Assembly (NCBI GenBank): GCA_029262515.1
Contig: JAJCZH010000031.1
Coordinates: forward strand, 1-50,184
Direction of reading: 5' to 3'
DNA: 50,184 nucleotides
Source of the DNA: Deltaproteobacteria bacterium
GTDB lineage: Bacteria; Desulfobacterota; GWC2-55-46; JADFVP01
Position 1 is the first letter of the stretch, and the number at the start of each line of letters is the position of its first letter. The notes under the pieces were generated by a model. It did no database searches and was not told the origin of the DNA. It saw nothing but the letters and a program-made list of their open reading frames with translations. The position numbers were made by a program, and so were the translations under genes. Of this stretch, positions 31,437 to 39,912 are shown piece after piece.

Positions 31437-33410
31437 ATGCCGAGAATAGGCGTATTTGTCTGCCAGTGCGGCAACAACATAGAAGCGACTGTCGATACTC
31501 AGAAGGTCGCTGACGAGACCAAGAAGCTGCCGGGCGTAGTCCATACCGAGAGCTACAAGTTCATGTGCTCTTCTCCGGGGCAGGACTCGTTTAAGAAAGC
31601 GATCAAGGATAACAAGCTCGACGGCGTAGTCGTCTCGGCCTGCAGTCCGCATATGCACGAGAAGACCTTTCGCAGGGCCGCCGAGGCCGCCGGGCTGAAC
31701 CAGTTCCAGTGCGAGATCACTAATGTCCGCGAGCAGTGCTCATGGGTACATCACGACGAGACCAGGAAGATCGGCACGGATAAGACGATGGACTTGACGC
31801 GCATGACCATCCAGCGCCTCAAGAAGAACCGCGACCTTACCAAGATCACGATTCCGGTTACGAAACGGGCACTCGTAATCGGCGGCGGAATCGCAGGCAT
31901 TCAGGCTGCGCTCGACATTGCCGACGGTGGGCAGGAGGTTGTAATAGTCGAGAAAGAGCCGTCAATCGGCGGAAACATGGCCCGCCTCTCCGAGACCTTC
32001 CCGACCATGGACTGCTCGCAATGTATTCTTACGCCGAAGATGGTCGAGGCCGAACTGCACGATAAGATAAGTCTCTACACCTACTCGGAAGTTGAAAAGG
32101 TAGACGGCTACATAGGCAACTTTTCGGTAACAATAAAGAAAAAAGCGAAGTTCGTTGACGAGTCAACCTGCACAGGCTGCGGCGAGTGCTGGGAGAAGTG
32201 CCCATTCAAGGCCGACAGCGAGTTCGAACTCGGACTGAGCAAGAGGAAGGTCATCTATACCCCCTTCCCGCAGGCCGTACCGAACATACCGGTTATTGAC
32301 AAGACACGCTGCCCGAAGATACTAAAAGACAAATGTGGCCTCTGCGCCAAGGTCTGCGGGCCTCAGTCCATCGACTTTACGCAGGAAGACCAGCTGGTAA
32401 CCGAGGAGTTCGGGGCGATCGTCGTCGCCACCGGTTATGAGCTGATGCCGAACAAGGATTTCGGCGAGTACGGTTACGGCAAGATTACGGACGTTATCAG
32501 CGGCATGCAGTTCGAACGCCTCGCCTCGGCTTCGGGCCCGACCGGAGGGGCCATACGCCGCCCGTCGGACAATACGGAGCCGAAGAACGTCGTCTTTATT
32601 CAGTGCGCCGGGTCGAGGGACGAAAAACGGGGAGTATCCTACTGCTCTAAAATATGCTGTATGTACACGGCAAAGCATACCATGCTCTACCGCCACAAGG
32701 TGCATGACGGCCAGGCCTACGTCTTCTATATGGATATCCGTTCCGGAGGCAAGAGGTACGAAGAGTTCGTGCGCGGAGCAATAGAGCACGACGGAGCTAT
32801 GTACTTAAGGGGCCGGGTATCGCGCGTATACGAAAAGGACGGCAAGGTTATAATACAGGGCGCCGACACGCTTAGCGGCTCCCAGGTTGAGATAGAGGCG
32901 GATATGGTCGTGCTCGCTACCGCGCTCGTATCGCGCCCCGGAGCCGACACCGTGGCTCAGACCCTCGGCATCGGATACGACAAGTACAAGTTCTACAACG
33001 AGTACCACCCGAAACTGAAACCGGTCGAGACCGTTACCGCCGGCATCTTCCTTGCAGGAACATGCGTAGGACCGATGGATATACCGGAATCGGTCTCCCA
33101 GGGTTCGGCGACAGCCTCAAAGGTGCTTGCGCTCTTCAGCTCCGACAAGATGGCGCGCGAGCCGATAACCGCTGAAGTAAACAAGCAGACCTGCAACGCG
33201 TGCTGGGACTGCGTCACCTCATGCCCGTATGTGGCAATAGAGAAAGAGGAGATCAAAGACCGCAAGGGCAACGTCGTGAATATGCTCGCCCATGTGAATG
33301 ACGGGCTCTGCCAGGGTTGCGGCGTCTGCGTCTGCGCATGCAGAAGCAAGGCGATAGACCTTAACGGCTACACGGACGAGCAGGTATACGCGGCAATAGC
33401 GACCTTTTAG
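31437..33410 (+). CDS. hdrA: HdrA-like FAD/iron-sulfur subunit
   Basis: 657 residues from MPRIGVFVCQCG (ATG 31437, GAGG six nt upstream; the earlier ATG at 31425 lacks one). It has the N-terminal Cys set, FAD-binding VIGGGIAGIQAALDIA, the CCxxMDCSQCILTPKM-like region (FPTMDCSQCIL), a [4Fe-4S] motif CTGCGECWEKCP, and two C-terminal motifs CNACWDCVTSCP and CQGCGVCVCAC. HdrA carries the FAD that bifurcates electrons in HdrABC-Mvh complexes. All Cys codons are standard; there is no in-frame TGA. It is followed by an MvhD homologue, as in bifurcating systems. Confidence 0.95.
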   Translation: MPRIGVFVCQCGNNIEATVDTQKVADETKKLPGVVHTESYKFMCSSPGQDSFKKAIKDNKLDGVVVSACSPHMHEKTFRRAAEAAGLNQFQCEITNVREQCSWVHHDETRKIGTDKTMDLTRMTIQRLKKNRDLTKITIPVTKRALVIGGGIAGIQAALDIADGGQEVVIVEKEPSIGGNMARLSETFPTMDCSQCILTPKMVEAELHDKISLYTYSEVEKVDGYIGNFSVTIKKKAKFVDESTCTGCGECWEKCPFKADSEFELGLSKRKVIYTPFPQAVPNIPVIDKTRCPKILKDKCGLCAKVCGPQSIDFTQEDQLVTEEFGAIVVATGYELMPNKDFGEYGYGKITDVISGMQFERLASASGPTGGAIRRPSDNTEPKNVVFIQCAGSRDEKRGVSYCSKICCMYTAKHTMLYRHKVHDGQAYVFYMDIRSGGKRYEEFVRGAIEHDGAMYLRGRVSRVYEKDGKVIIQGADTLSGSQVEIEADMVVLATALVSRPGADTVAQTLGIGYDKYKFYNEYHPKLKPVETVTAGIFLAGTCVGPMDIPESVSQGSATASKVLALFSSDKMAREPITAEVNKQTCNACWDCVTSCPYVAIEKEEIKDRKGNVVNMLAHVNDGLCQGCGVCVCACRSKAIDLNGYTDEQVYAAIATF

Positions 33411-33494
33411 GGGTTCGCGCCAACAAACAACCCGTCAGCCCTGTAAAGGCCGAGGGTTTGAGCCCTAACATATTAAACTTTGGAAGAACTAACA

Positions 33495-33962
33495 ATGCCA
33501 GAAGAAGCGAAGATAGAGACCGAAGGCGTTTTTGAACCGAAGATCATGGCGTTTGTCTGCAACTGGTGCACCTATGCCGGCGCCGACCTCGCAGGAACGT
33601 CGCGCATGGAGTACCGCCCCAACGTACGCATCATAAAGCTGCCGTGCACCGGACGCATCGACCCGCTCTTTATAATGAAAGCCTTTGAAAACGGCGCCGA
33701 CGGCGTGCTCGTCTCCGGCTGCCACCCCGGCGACTGCCACTACACTACCGGCAACTACCACGCGCGCAGACGCTGGACGGCCTTTAAAGACCTGCTCGCA
33801 TTTACCGGCATAGATCTGAAAAGAGTCCAGTTCTCATGGGTATCGGCCTCCGAGGCGATAAAGTGGGTCGAGCTAATCAACAACGTCACGGACGATATGG
33901 AGGCCCTCGGTCCGTTTATGAAGTTTAAAGAGATGAACAAAAAGGGGCCGAACCAGGGCTGA
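33495..33962 (+). CDS. mvhD: MvhD/FlxD-like [2Fe-2S] subunit
   Basis: 155 residues from MPEEAKIETEG (ATG 33495; a TTG at 33480 is an alternative). It matches the MvhD family: FVCNWCTYAGADLAGTSRM, LPCTGRIDP, GVLVSGCHPGDCHYTTGN. MvhD carries electrons from a hydrogenase or from the Flx flavoprotein into HdrA. No hydrogenase large subunit is in the window, and Flx-like genes follow, so a FlxD role is more likely than a hydrogenase link. Confidence 0.92.
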   Translation: MPEEAKIETEGVFEPKIMAFVCNWCTYAGADLAGTSRMEYRPNVRIIKLPCTGRIDPLFIMKAFENGADGVLVSGCHPGDCHYTTGNYHARRRWTAFKDLLAFTGIDLKRVQFSWVSASEAIKWVELINNVTDDMEALGPFMKFKEMNKKGPNQG

Positions 33963-34135
33963 GTACTTATGCCTTATCCGTACCTTTGCCGTATCTTTAA
34001 ACGGCAAGCGCATAATAACCGTATCCGGGCAGACCGGTTATAACTGACAAGACCGAGCCGCACGCGTTACATACGACTTCAAAATAAGTAACAGACACTT
34101 ATTCTGTTTTAAGGACCGTTTTAAGGACGACGAAT

Positions 34136-35029
34136 ATGGAAAATGAACTTAGAGAAAAAGCGAAAGAGCTGCTTGAGTCGGGTGAAGTAGCTGTTGTAAT
34201 CGGCTACGGCTTCAACCGCAAAAAGACGCGTATTACGCCGGTATTTATTACAAAACCGGAAGAGACAGACAAGCTCGTCTTCAACGAGCTCTGCGTCAAC
34301 AACCTCTCCATCTACCTGACGCGCAAGTACCGCGACATACAGAAGATCGGCCGCCCGGCAATTGTCGCCAAGGGCTGCGACATAAAAAATATCGTCGTGC
34401 TGATAACCGAAGGGCAGACCAAACGCGAAGACATTCATATACTCGGCGTAACCTGCTCCGGGGTAGTCTACAAGCAGGAGCTCTTTAAAGGAGAGTTAAA
34501 ACCCGAGATAATGCCTTCGAAGTGCCATAACTGCGATGTACGCAACCCGCATGTGGCAGATACCGTAATCGGCGAAAAGAGCGACTTTACGCCTCCCGAA
34601 GAGCCTACGGGAATGGTCTTCGACAAGATAAAAGAGATAGACGCCATGAGCGACTCTGCGCGGTGGGACTTCTGGAACGAGCACTTCAACAGGTGCATCA
34701 AGTGCTACGCCTGCCGCCAGCTCTGCTCGCTCTGCTACTGCGAGCGCTGCATAACGGAAAAGAACATGCCGCAGTGGATCGAGACAAGCGCGCATCCGAG
34801 AGGCAACCTTGCGTGGAACCTTATACGCGCAATGCATCTGGCCGGGCGCTGCACCTTCTGCGGCGAATGCGAACGGGGCTGCCCGGTGAATATACCGCTC
34901 AACCTCGTAAACCAGAAACTGGTGCTCACGGTGAAGAACGCCTTCGGTTTCGAATCCGGTATCGACGAAAACGTCCATCCTCCCATGATCGTCTTTAGCG
35001 AGGATGACAACGAAAACTTTATCAAGTAA
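34136..35029 (+). CDS. FlxB-like protein with Cys-rich 4Fe-4S region
   Basis: 297 residues. The N-terminal half has no cluster but shows a FrhB-like pattern (FVFN..CVNNLSIYL, PAIVAKGCDIKNIVVLI, ILGVTCSGVVY). A KCHNCDVRNPHVADTVIG segment follows. The C-terminal half has a dense Cys cluster, CIKCYACRQLCSLCYCERC (187-205), holding a standard CxxCxxCxxxC plus three extra Cys, and a second [4Fe-4S] motif CTFCGECERGCP (239-250). It sits between the MvhD homologue and two further redox subunits, matching FlxB of the FlxABCD-HdrABC modules. The duplicated sequence GTTTTAAGGAC precedes the start. Confidence 0.8.
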   Translation: MENELREKAKELLESGEVAVVIGYGFNRKKTRITPVFITKPEETDKLVFNELCVNNLSIYLTRKYRDIQKIGRPAIVAKGCDIKNIVVLITEGQTKREDIHILGVTCSGVVYKQELFKGELKPEIMPSKCHNCDVRNPHVADTVIGEKSDFTPPEEPTGMVFDKIKEIDAMSDSARWDFWNEHFNRCIKCYACRQLCSLCYCERCITEKNMPQWIETSAHPRGNLAWNLIRAMHLAGRCTFCGECERGCPVNIPLNLVNQKLVLTVKNAFGFESGIDENVHPPMIVFSEDDNENFIK

Positions 35030-35073
35030 TGGCTTTACTAAATGAAAACTTCATCAAGTAACGGACAGAGATT

Positions 35074-36087
35074 ATGACTGATAAATATATATCGAAAGAC
35101 GGGTTAAACGGACTGATCGCCTCGGTAAAGGCATCTGGCGGCCGCTTCGTGGCCCCGGTGCTAGACACTCGCCAGGTCGTATACAAAGAGGTATCGAGTG
35201 CAGAAGAGATAGTGGACGACTACATACTGCCGCGCAACTCGTACAAAGAGATAGCCTTTCCGCAGACAGAGATCCTGGCCAAGTACGAGCTGACCAGAGA
35301 CGGCGTAACAATAGACCCGGTTGAGATCGTGGCGCGCGACACGGTCGTCTTCGGCGCGCGTCCCTGCGAGGCCGCTTCCCTCGCTTCTCTCAATTCGGTC
35401 TTCACGTGGGACTTTATCGACGAGACCTTTACGAAAAGGCAAGAGAAGGTAGTCGTACTGAGTCTCGGTTGCGTAGATGCCGACGACGAATGCTTCTGCA
35501 CCACAGTCAATCTCTCGCCGGCATCCACCGAAGGCTCCGACGTCGCGCTCTACGAGACGGAAAACGGCTATATCGTCACACCTCTTACGGACAAAGGCAC
35601 TGCCTTTGTCTCCGCGCACTCCGACTCCTTTACGGATGTCGCCAAGGGCGAAGAGAAAAAGGAGCTTGTAAACCCGGAGAAGGTAGAAGGAGTTGACCTT
35701 ACTAAGCTCGGCGAACGACTCGCCAAGAGCCCAAACTACGACAACCCTGAGTGGGCCGAACTTACGCGCAAATGCTGCGGCTGCGGGGCCTGTACATACA
35801 GTTGCCCGACCTGCCACTGCTTCGACATAATCGACGAGGGAACAGCCTTTGAGGGCGAGAGGCGCAAGAACTGGGACGCATGCCAGTTCAACCACTTCAC
35901 CCTGCACGCTTCGGGCCACAATCCGCGCGATACACAGTACAAGAGATACCGCAACCGCTTTATGTGCAAGTTCCACATCTACCCGACAAAGTTCAACTCC
36001 ACGGGTTGTGTCGGTTGCGGCAGGTGCATAAGGGTATGCCCGGTCAGGCTCGATATAACCGACCTGATGACAGCGATGAGCAGTTAA
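35074..36087 (+). CDS. FlxC-like / AsrA-like iron-sulfur protein
   Basis: 337 residues resembling anaerobic sulfite reductase subunit A. The N-terminal region has VFGARPCEAASL and LSLGCVDADDECFCTTV, with several Cys. Two C-terminal motifs are CCGCGACTYSCPTCHC (234-249) and CVGCGRCIRVCPVRLD (312-326), suggesting two [4Fe-4S] clusters. It is followed by an AsrB-like flavoprotein 37 nt downstream. No siroheme subunit (AsrC) is present, so sulfite reduction is unlikely; the Flx role in passing NADH electrons to HdrABC is favoured. Confidence 0.85.
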   Translation: MTDKYISKDGLNGLIASVKASGGRFVAPVLDTRQVVYKEVSSAEEIVDDYILPRNSYKEIAFPQTEILAKYELTRDGVTIDPVEIVARDTVVFGARPCEAASLASLNSVFTWDFIDETFTKRQEKVVVLSLGCVDADDECFCTTVNLSPASTEGSDVALYETENGYIVTPLTDKGTAFVSAHSDSFTDVAKGEEKKELVNPEKVEGVDLTKLGERLAKSPNYDNPEWAELTRKCCGCGACTYSCPTCHCFDIIDEGTAFEGERRKNWDACQFNHFTLHASGHNPRDTQYKRYRNRFMCKFHIYPTKFNSTGCVGCGRCIRVCPVRLDITDLMTAMSS

Positions 36088-36124
36088 TTTTTTCGTAACC
36101 GACTTTTTTCAGGAAAGAAGAGCT

Positions 36125-36958
36125 ATGAGCAACATATACATACCAGACCTTGTGACAATAGAGGATATTTACGAAGAGACACCGGATATAAGAAGCTTCC
36201 GGCTGGTCTTTAAAGATGAAAAACTGCGCGAATCGTTCGAGTTCAAGACAGGGCAGTTCGGTCTCTACTCGGCCTTCGGTCTAGGTGAATCGACCTTCTG
36301 CATAGCGTCGTCCCCGACCCGTAAAGGTTATATCCAGTGTACCTACAGGAAGACGGGGCGCGTAACAAACGCGCTCGGCGAACTCTCCATAGGGGATACC
36401 ATGGGTTTCAGGGGTCCTTATGGCAACCACTTCCCTATAGAGGAGTGGAAGGGCAAGAACATTGTCTTTATAGCAGGCGGAATTGCGCTGCCGCCGGTAC
36501 GCTCGGTCATCTGGAACATACTCGACAGGCGCGAGGACTTCGGAGACGTAACGATAGTCTACGGTGCGAAAACAGTAGAAGACCTAGTCTACAAAGAAGA
36601 ACTGAAGCACTGGGACGAACGGCCGGATGTAAAACTGATTCAGACCGTAGACCCGGGCGGCGAGACCCCGGAGTGGCAGGGTGAGGTAGGTTTTGTGCCG
36701 ACAGTGCTGGAAGAGGCCAAGGTTCCTGCAGAGAACACGATAGCTGTTGTCTGCGGCCCGCCGATCATGATAAAATTCTGCCTGAACGCTCTTGGTACTC
36801 TCGGTTTTAGCGACGATGCCGTTTACACGACGCTTGAGAACAAGATGAAGTGCGGAGTAGGCAAATGCGGCCGTTGCAACGTAGGTGATATCTACATATG
36901 CAAAGAAGGCCCGGTCTACACGGCAACGGAAATAAAGGCCATGTTCGACGACTTTTAA
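36125..36958 (+). CDS. FlxA-like FAD/NAD(P)H oxidoreductase (AsrB/PyrK type)
   Basis: 277 residues. A ferredoxin-reductase-type FAD barrel (FRLVFKD..FKTGQFGLYSAFGLGESTFCIASSP, GFRGPYGNHFP) leads to an NAD-binding fold (NIVFIAGGIALPPVRSV, VCGPPIMIKF). The C-terminal Cys set CGVGKCGRC...YICKEGPVY (Cys243, 248, 251, 259) binds a [2Fe-2S] cluster as in PyrK. It would oxidise NADH or NADPH and feed FlxBCD/HdrABC. It is the last of the seven hdr/flx genes and is followed by a hairpin with a U-tract. Confidence 0.9.
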   Translation: MSNIYIPDLVTIEDIYEETPDIRSFRLVFKDEKLRESFEFKTGQFGLYSAFGLGESTFCIASSPTRKGYIQCTYRKTGRVTNALGELSIGDTMGFRGPYGNHFPIEEWKGKNIVFIAGGIALPPVRSVIWNILDRREDFGDVTIVYGAKTVEDLVYKEELKHWDERPDVKLIQTVDPGGETPEWQGEVGFVPTVLEEAKVPAENTIAVVCGPPIMIKFCLNALGTLGFSDDAVYTTLENKMKCGVGKCGRCNVGDIYICKEGPVYTATEIKAMFDDF

Positions 36959-36983
36959 CCCCGCTCTCCGGGGCCTGTTTTTA
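36959..36983 (+). terminator. Possible attenuator after the Flx genes
   Basis: CCCCG (36959-36963) and CGGGG (36969-36973) form a short GC stem with loop CTCTC, then CCTGTTTTTA. It overlaps the stop codon region of the FlxA-like gene by no bases. It is short, so partial termination is more likely than a full stop. Confidence 0.45.
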
Positions 36984-37031
36984 CCCCCGGACTCCTGGGC
37001 CTGTTTAGAAACAGGGACAACGGGCCTGTTT
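36971..37031. repeat. Three GGGCCTGTTT repeats at 25-26-nt spacing
   Basis: GGGCCTGTTT occurs at 36971-36980, 36997-37006 and 37022-37031. The second copy is also half of CCTGTTT-AG-AAACAGG (37000-37015), a near-perfect palindrome. They fill the spacer between the FlxA-like gene and the FrdB-like gene. Confidence 0.65.
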
Positions 37032-37223
37032 CGAGACCGGGGCCGAGTATGGTTTTGGCGCTGCAGTCTATATACGGCTTGTAACAGGCAGTAGTTACTC
37101 AAGATGCAGTTTTTAATGACATAGTAGATAGTCCGGTCAAATGCTCGCTCTATCTTTAAACGCAATAACTTGAATTTTGAAAAACTTAATTACTTACAGG
37201 GAACATTCTCAAGGAGAACTCCG

Positions 37224-38021
37224 ATGGCAGATACGACCGTAAACAAGAAAAAGCGCAAGCTACCCACCACAGGTGACAGGACCATACCGCCCAAGGGCGC
37301 AAAGATGATCCCGATCTATATAATGGGTAGAGAATACATAGTACCCGAAACCCTTACGATAATGAAGGCTGTTGAATTCGCCGGATACAAATACATAAGG
37401 GGTTGCGGATGCCGGGGCGGCATCTGCGGGGCGTGCGCCACCTTCTACCGCTACACCGGGGACTACAGGCTCAGAGCCGGCCTCGCCTGCCAGACGGTTG
37501 CCGAAGAGGGCATGATGATAATGCAGGTCCCATTCTTTCCGTCCAACAGGCCGGACTACGACCTCGACAACCTTGAGGCAGATACTCACGAAGGCCTTCG
37601 CAAGCTCTACCCGGAAGTCTTCAAGTGCGTCGGCTGCGGAACGTGTACGCGCACCTGCCCGATGGACATTGACGTTATGGACTATATAGCCCTTATGAAG
37701 AGAGGCGACTTAAAAGGCGCCGCCCATAAGAGCTTCGACTGCGTGCTCTGCGGCCTCTGCGCATCGCGCTGTCCGGCGCAGATATCCCAGTTTACGGCTG
37801 CAATGTTCGTACGCCGTGTCTATGGCAAGCACATACTTCCGAAAGCGGAACACCTTCAGGCTCGCGTGAACGACATAAACAGCGGCAAGTACGAAACCAT
37901 GCTGAAAGGTCTTACGAAGATGACTCCGGATGACGTAAAGAAACTCTACGTAGAGCGCGAGCGGGAACCGGATATGGCCGAAGCCGGCAAATGGCTGCCC
38001 GAAGATACCTCGCACCTGTAA
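37224..38021 (+). CDS. Fumarate reductase-like iron-sulfur subunit
   Basis: 265 residues from MADTTVNKKKRK (ATG 37224, AAGGAG upstream; the open frame to 37170 has none). A plant-type [2Fe-2S] motif CGCRGGICGACATF...LACQT (Cys61/63, 68, 71, 89) is followed by two [4Fe-4S] motifs, CVGCGTCTRTCP (135-146) and CVLCGLCASRCP (173-184). It lacks the membrane-interaction region of canonical SdhB and has no CCG domain. It pairs with the flavoprotein gene 241 nt downstream. Its place after the hdr/flx genes suggests that it draws electrons from them. The start residues are Lys-rich. Confidence 0.85.
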   Translation: MADTTVNKKKRKLPTTGDRTIPPKGAKMIPIYIMGREYIVPETLTIMKAVEFAGYKYIRGCGCRGGICGACATFYRYTGDYRLRAGLACQTVAEEGMMIMQVPFFPSNRPDYDLDNLEADTHEGLRKLYPEVFKCVGCGTCTRTCPMDIDVMDYIALMKRGDLKGAAHKSFDCVLCGLCASRCPAQISQFTAAMFVRRVYGKHILPKAEHLQARVNDINSGKYETMLKGLTKMTPDDVKKLYVEREREPDMAEAGKWLPEDTSHL

Positions 38022-38176
38022 ACCCACAAGGGGACCGGTTTTATAACCGCAAGAGGGCTAACACTTCAACCTTCTGCGAATACTATTTTTCAGCCTTCGC
38101 CAGCGGCAATAAAAAAGAGAATAGACCGGGCGTATCACCTGCGTGCAAAGAGGCGGTTCGCCAATAAAGTATAAAT

Positions 38177-38250
38177 TGCAGTACCCGTGCAGTATATCTG
38201 CAAAATACCTACTGCAATATCTATGCAACATATCTATGCAGTATATCTAA
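38177..38250. repeat. Helically phased TGCA(R)TATATCTA repeats
   Basis: TGCA starts at 38177, 38188, 38199, 38213, 38224 and 38237, i.e. at steps of 11, 11, 14, 11 and 13 nt, mostly one helical turn. Several units continue as ATATCTA or GTATATCTA. The last one abuts the Shine-Dalgarno (TGGAGAG) of the flavoprotein gene. Confidence 0.65.
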
Positions 38251-38262
38251 TGGAGAGATAAG

Positions 38263-39912
38263 ATGAGCGGATACGGAGCGGAACTCGAAAAACTTATAAA
38301 GAATGTCGAGTCTACAAGGGCCGAAAGGGTCGAAATTTCCCGCAAGGGAGAGCACTTCCCTGCACTCACCATGGAGCAGCGAGAAGAGTGGCTCGGTAAG
38401 TACCACCCAGACTATAAAGATGCCGGCAGGCGCGCTGTTCTTGTAGGCCCTAATAAAGATATGGTGATGCCGGAAGAGGTTGCCACTGTGCTGGAATCAT
38501 CCTCCAGGCTCACACCGAAGCAGATCGACCTCTCCGACGTTGACTACGAAACCGATCTGCTCGTAATAGGAGCGGGAGGCGCCGGCACGGCAGCTGCGCT
38601 CACAGCGGCCCAGAACGGGCTTGACGTTATAATGTCGACAAAACTTCGCCACGGAGATTCCAATACCGTTATGGCCGAGGGCGGCATTCAGGCCGCCGAC
38701 CAGGAAGGCGACTCCCCGTACTACCACTACCTCGACGTCATAGGCGGCGGCCACTTCTCCAACAAGACCGACCTCGTGGCAGCGATGACCAACGACGCCC
38801 CTGTGGTTATCCACTGGCTCGAGGAGCTAGGCATGATGTTCGACAAGCAGCCGGACGGCCGCATGAAGGTACGCCACGGCGGCGGAACCTCTAGAAAACG
38901 GATGCACTCCGCCGGAGATATGACCGGGGCCGAGATCATGAGGGTCTTAAGGGATGAAGCCCGCAACCAGACTGACAAGATCAAGATCATGGAGTTCTCC
39001 CCTGCCGTAGAGCTTTTACTCGACGAGAAGGGACGCGCCTCGGGCGCAATCCTGTACAACCTTGAGACAAAAGAGTACTACAAGGTTCGTGCCAAGAGCG
39101 TAGTGATCGCGACCGGCGGTAACGGACGCCTCCACATACAGAACTTCCCTACAACCAACCATTACGGCGCCACAGCCGACGGTATCGTCATGGCCTACAG
39201 GGCCGGTGCGGAGATAAAAGACCTCGACTCGACGCAGTACCACCCGACAGGCGCGATATTCCCAGAGCAGAACGTCGGCCTCCTTATAACCGAGAAGGTT
39301 CGCGGGCTCGGTGCGCAGCTCATCAATAACGACGGCAACCAGTTCTGCTTTCCGCTCGAGCCGCGCGACGTTGAGTCGGCCTGTATAATCCGTGAATGCA
39401 GCGATATCGGCAAGGGAGTGGCAACTCAGACCGGACGCATGGGCGTCTGGCTCGACTCCCCTATGATTGACATACTGCACGGTGACGGCACGGTTAGAAA
39501 AGAGCTGCCTGCAAAATATATACAGTTCAAACGCTACAACATAGATATAAGCAAGGTCCCGATGCTCGTCTACCCGACGCTCCATTACCAGAACGGCGGA
39601 ATAGAGATAAACGACAAGAGCGAGACTAATGTAGCCGGACTCTACTCTGCCGGCGAAGTGACCGGCGGAGTTCACGGAAGGAACAGGCTGATGGGCAACT
39701 CGCTGCTCGACATACTCGTCTTCGGACGCCGGGCCGGGCTCAATGCGACAGAGTTCTCCAAGGGGCGCGAGCATGCCAAGAAACTCTCGCTCAGCCATAT
39801 AGACGATTTCAACAGCGCGCTCGATAAGGCAGGGGTAACAGACCCTGTCGAGGGTCCGATACTACTGCCGGAGTACACGCCGGAGCACGTTACGGGCCGC
39901 CAGTGGAGCTGA
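38263..39912 (+). CDS. Soluble fumarate reductase-like flavoprotein
   Basis: 549 residues. About 95 N-terminal residues of unknown function precede the FAD motif VIGAGGAGTAAALTAA (101-116). The segment GDSNTVMAEGGIQAA stands where covalent-FAD members have a His, so FAD is probably not covalently bound. Substrate residues are present: TQYHPTG and the active-site Arg in GGVHGRNRLMGNS. It resembles the flavin subunits of thiol- or NADH-linked fumarate reductases rather than the membrane-bound kind. The iron-sulfur partner lies upstream. The ATG has GGAGAG upstream, after the phased TGCA repeats. Confidence 0.85.
   Translation: MSGYGAELEKLIKNVESTRAERVEISRKGEHFPALTMEQREEWLGKYHPDYKDAGRRAVLVGPNKDMVMPEEVATVLESSSRLTPKQIDLSDVDYETDLLVIGAGGAGTAAALTAAQNGLDVIMSTKLRHGDSNTVMAEGGIQAADQEGDSPYYHYLDVIGGGHFSNKTDLVAAMTNDAPVVIHWLEELGMMFDKQPDGRMKVRHGGGTSRKRMHSAGDMTGAEIMRVLRDEARNQTDKIKIMEFSPAVELLLDEKGRASGAILYNLETKEYYKVRAKSVVIATGGNGRLHIQNFPTTNHYGATADGIVMAYRAGAEIKDLDSTQYHPTGAIFPEQNVGLLITEKVRGLGAQLINNDGNQFCFPLEPRDVESACIIRECSDIGKGVATQTGRMGVWLDSPMIDILHGDGTVRKELPAKYIQFKRYNIDISKVPMLVYPTLHYQNGGIEINDKSETNVAGLYSAGEVTGGVHGRNRLMGNSLLDILVFGRRAGLNATEFSKGREHAKKLSLSHIDDFNSALDKAGVTDPVEGPILLPEYTPEHVTGRQWS

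Noticed and set aside
31437-33410. Selenocysteine in HdrA
   Set aside because: The gene has no in-frame TGA, and all cluster positions are Cys codons.
35074-36958. Anaerobic sulfite reductase AsrAB
   Set aside because: Two subunits resemble AsrA and AsrB, but the siroheme subunit AsrC is absent and the neighbours are hdr and mvhD, which fits Flx better.
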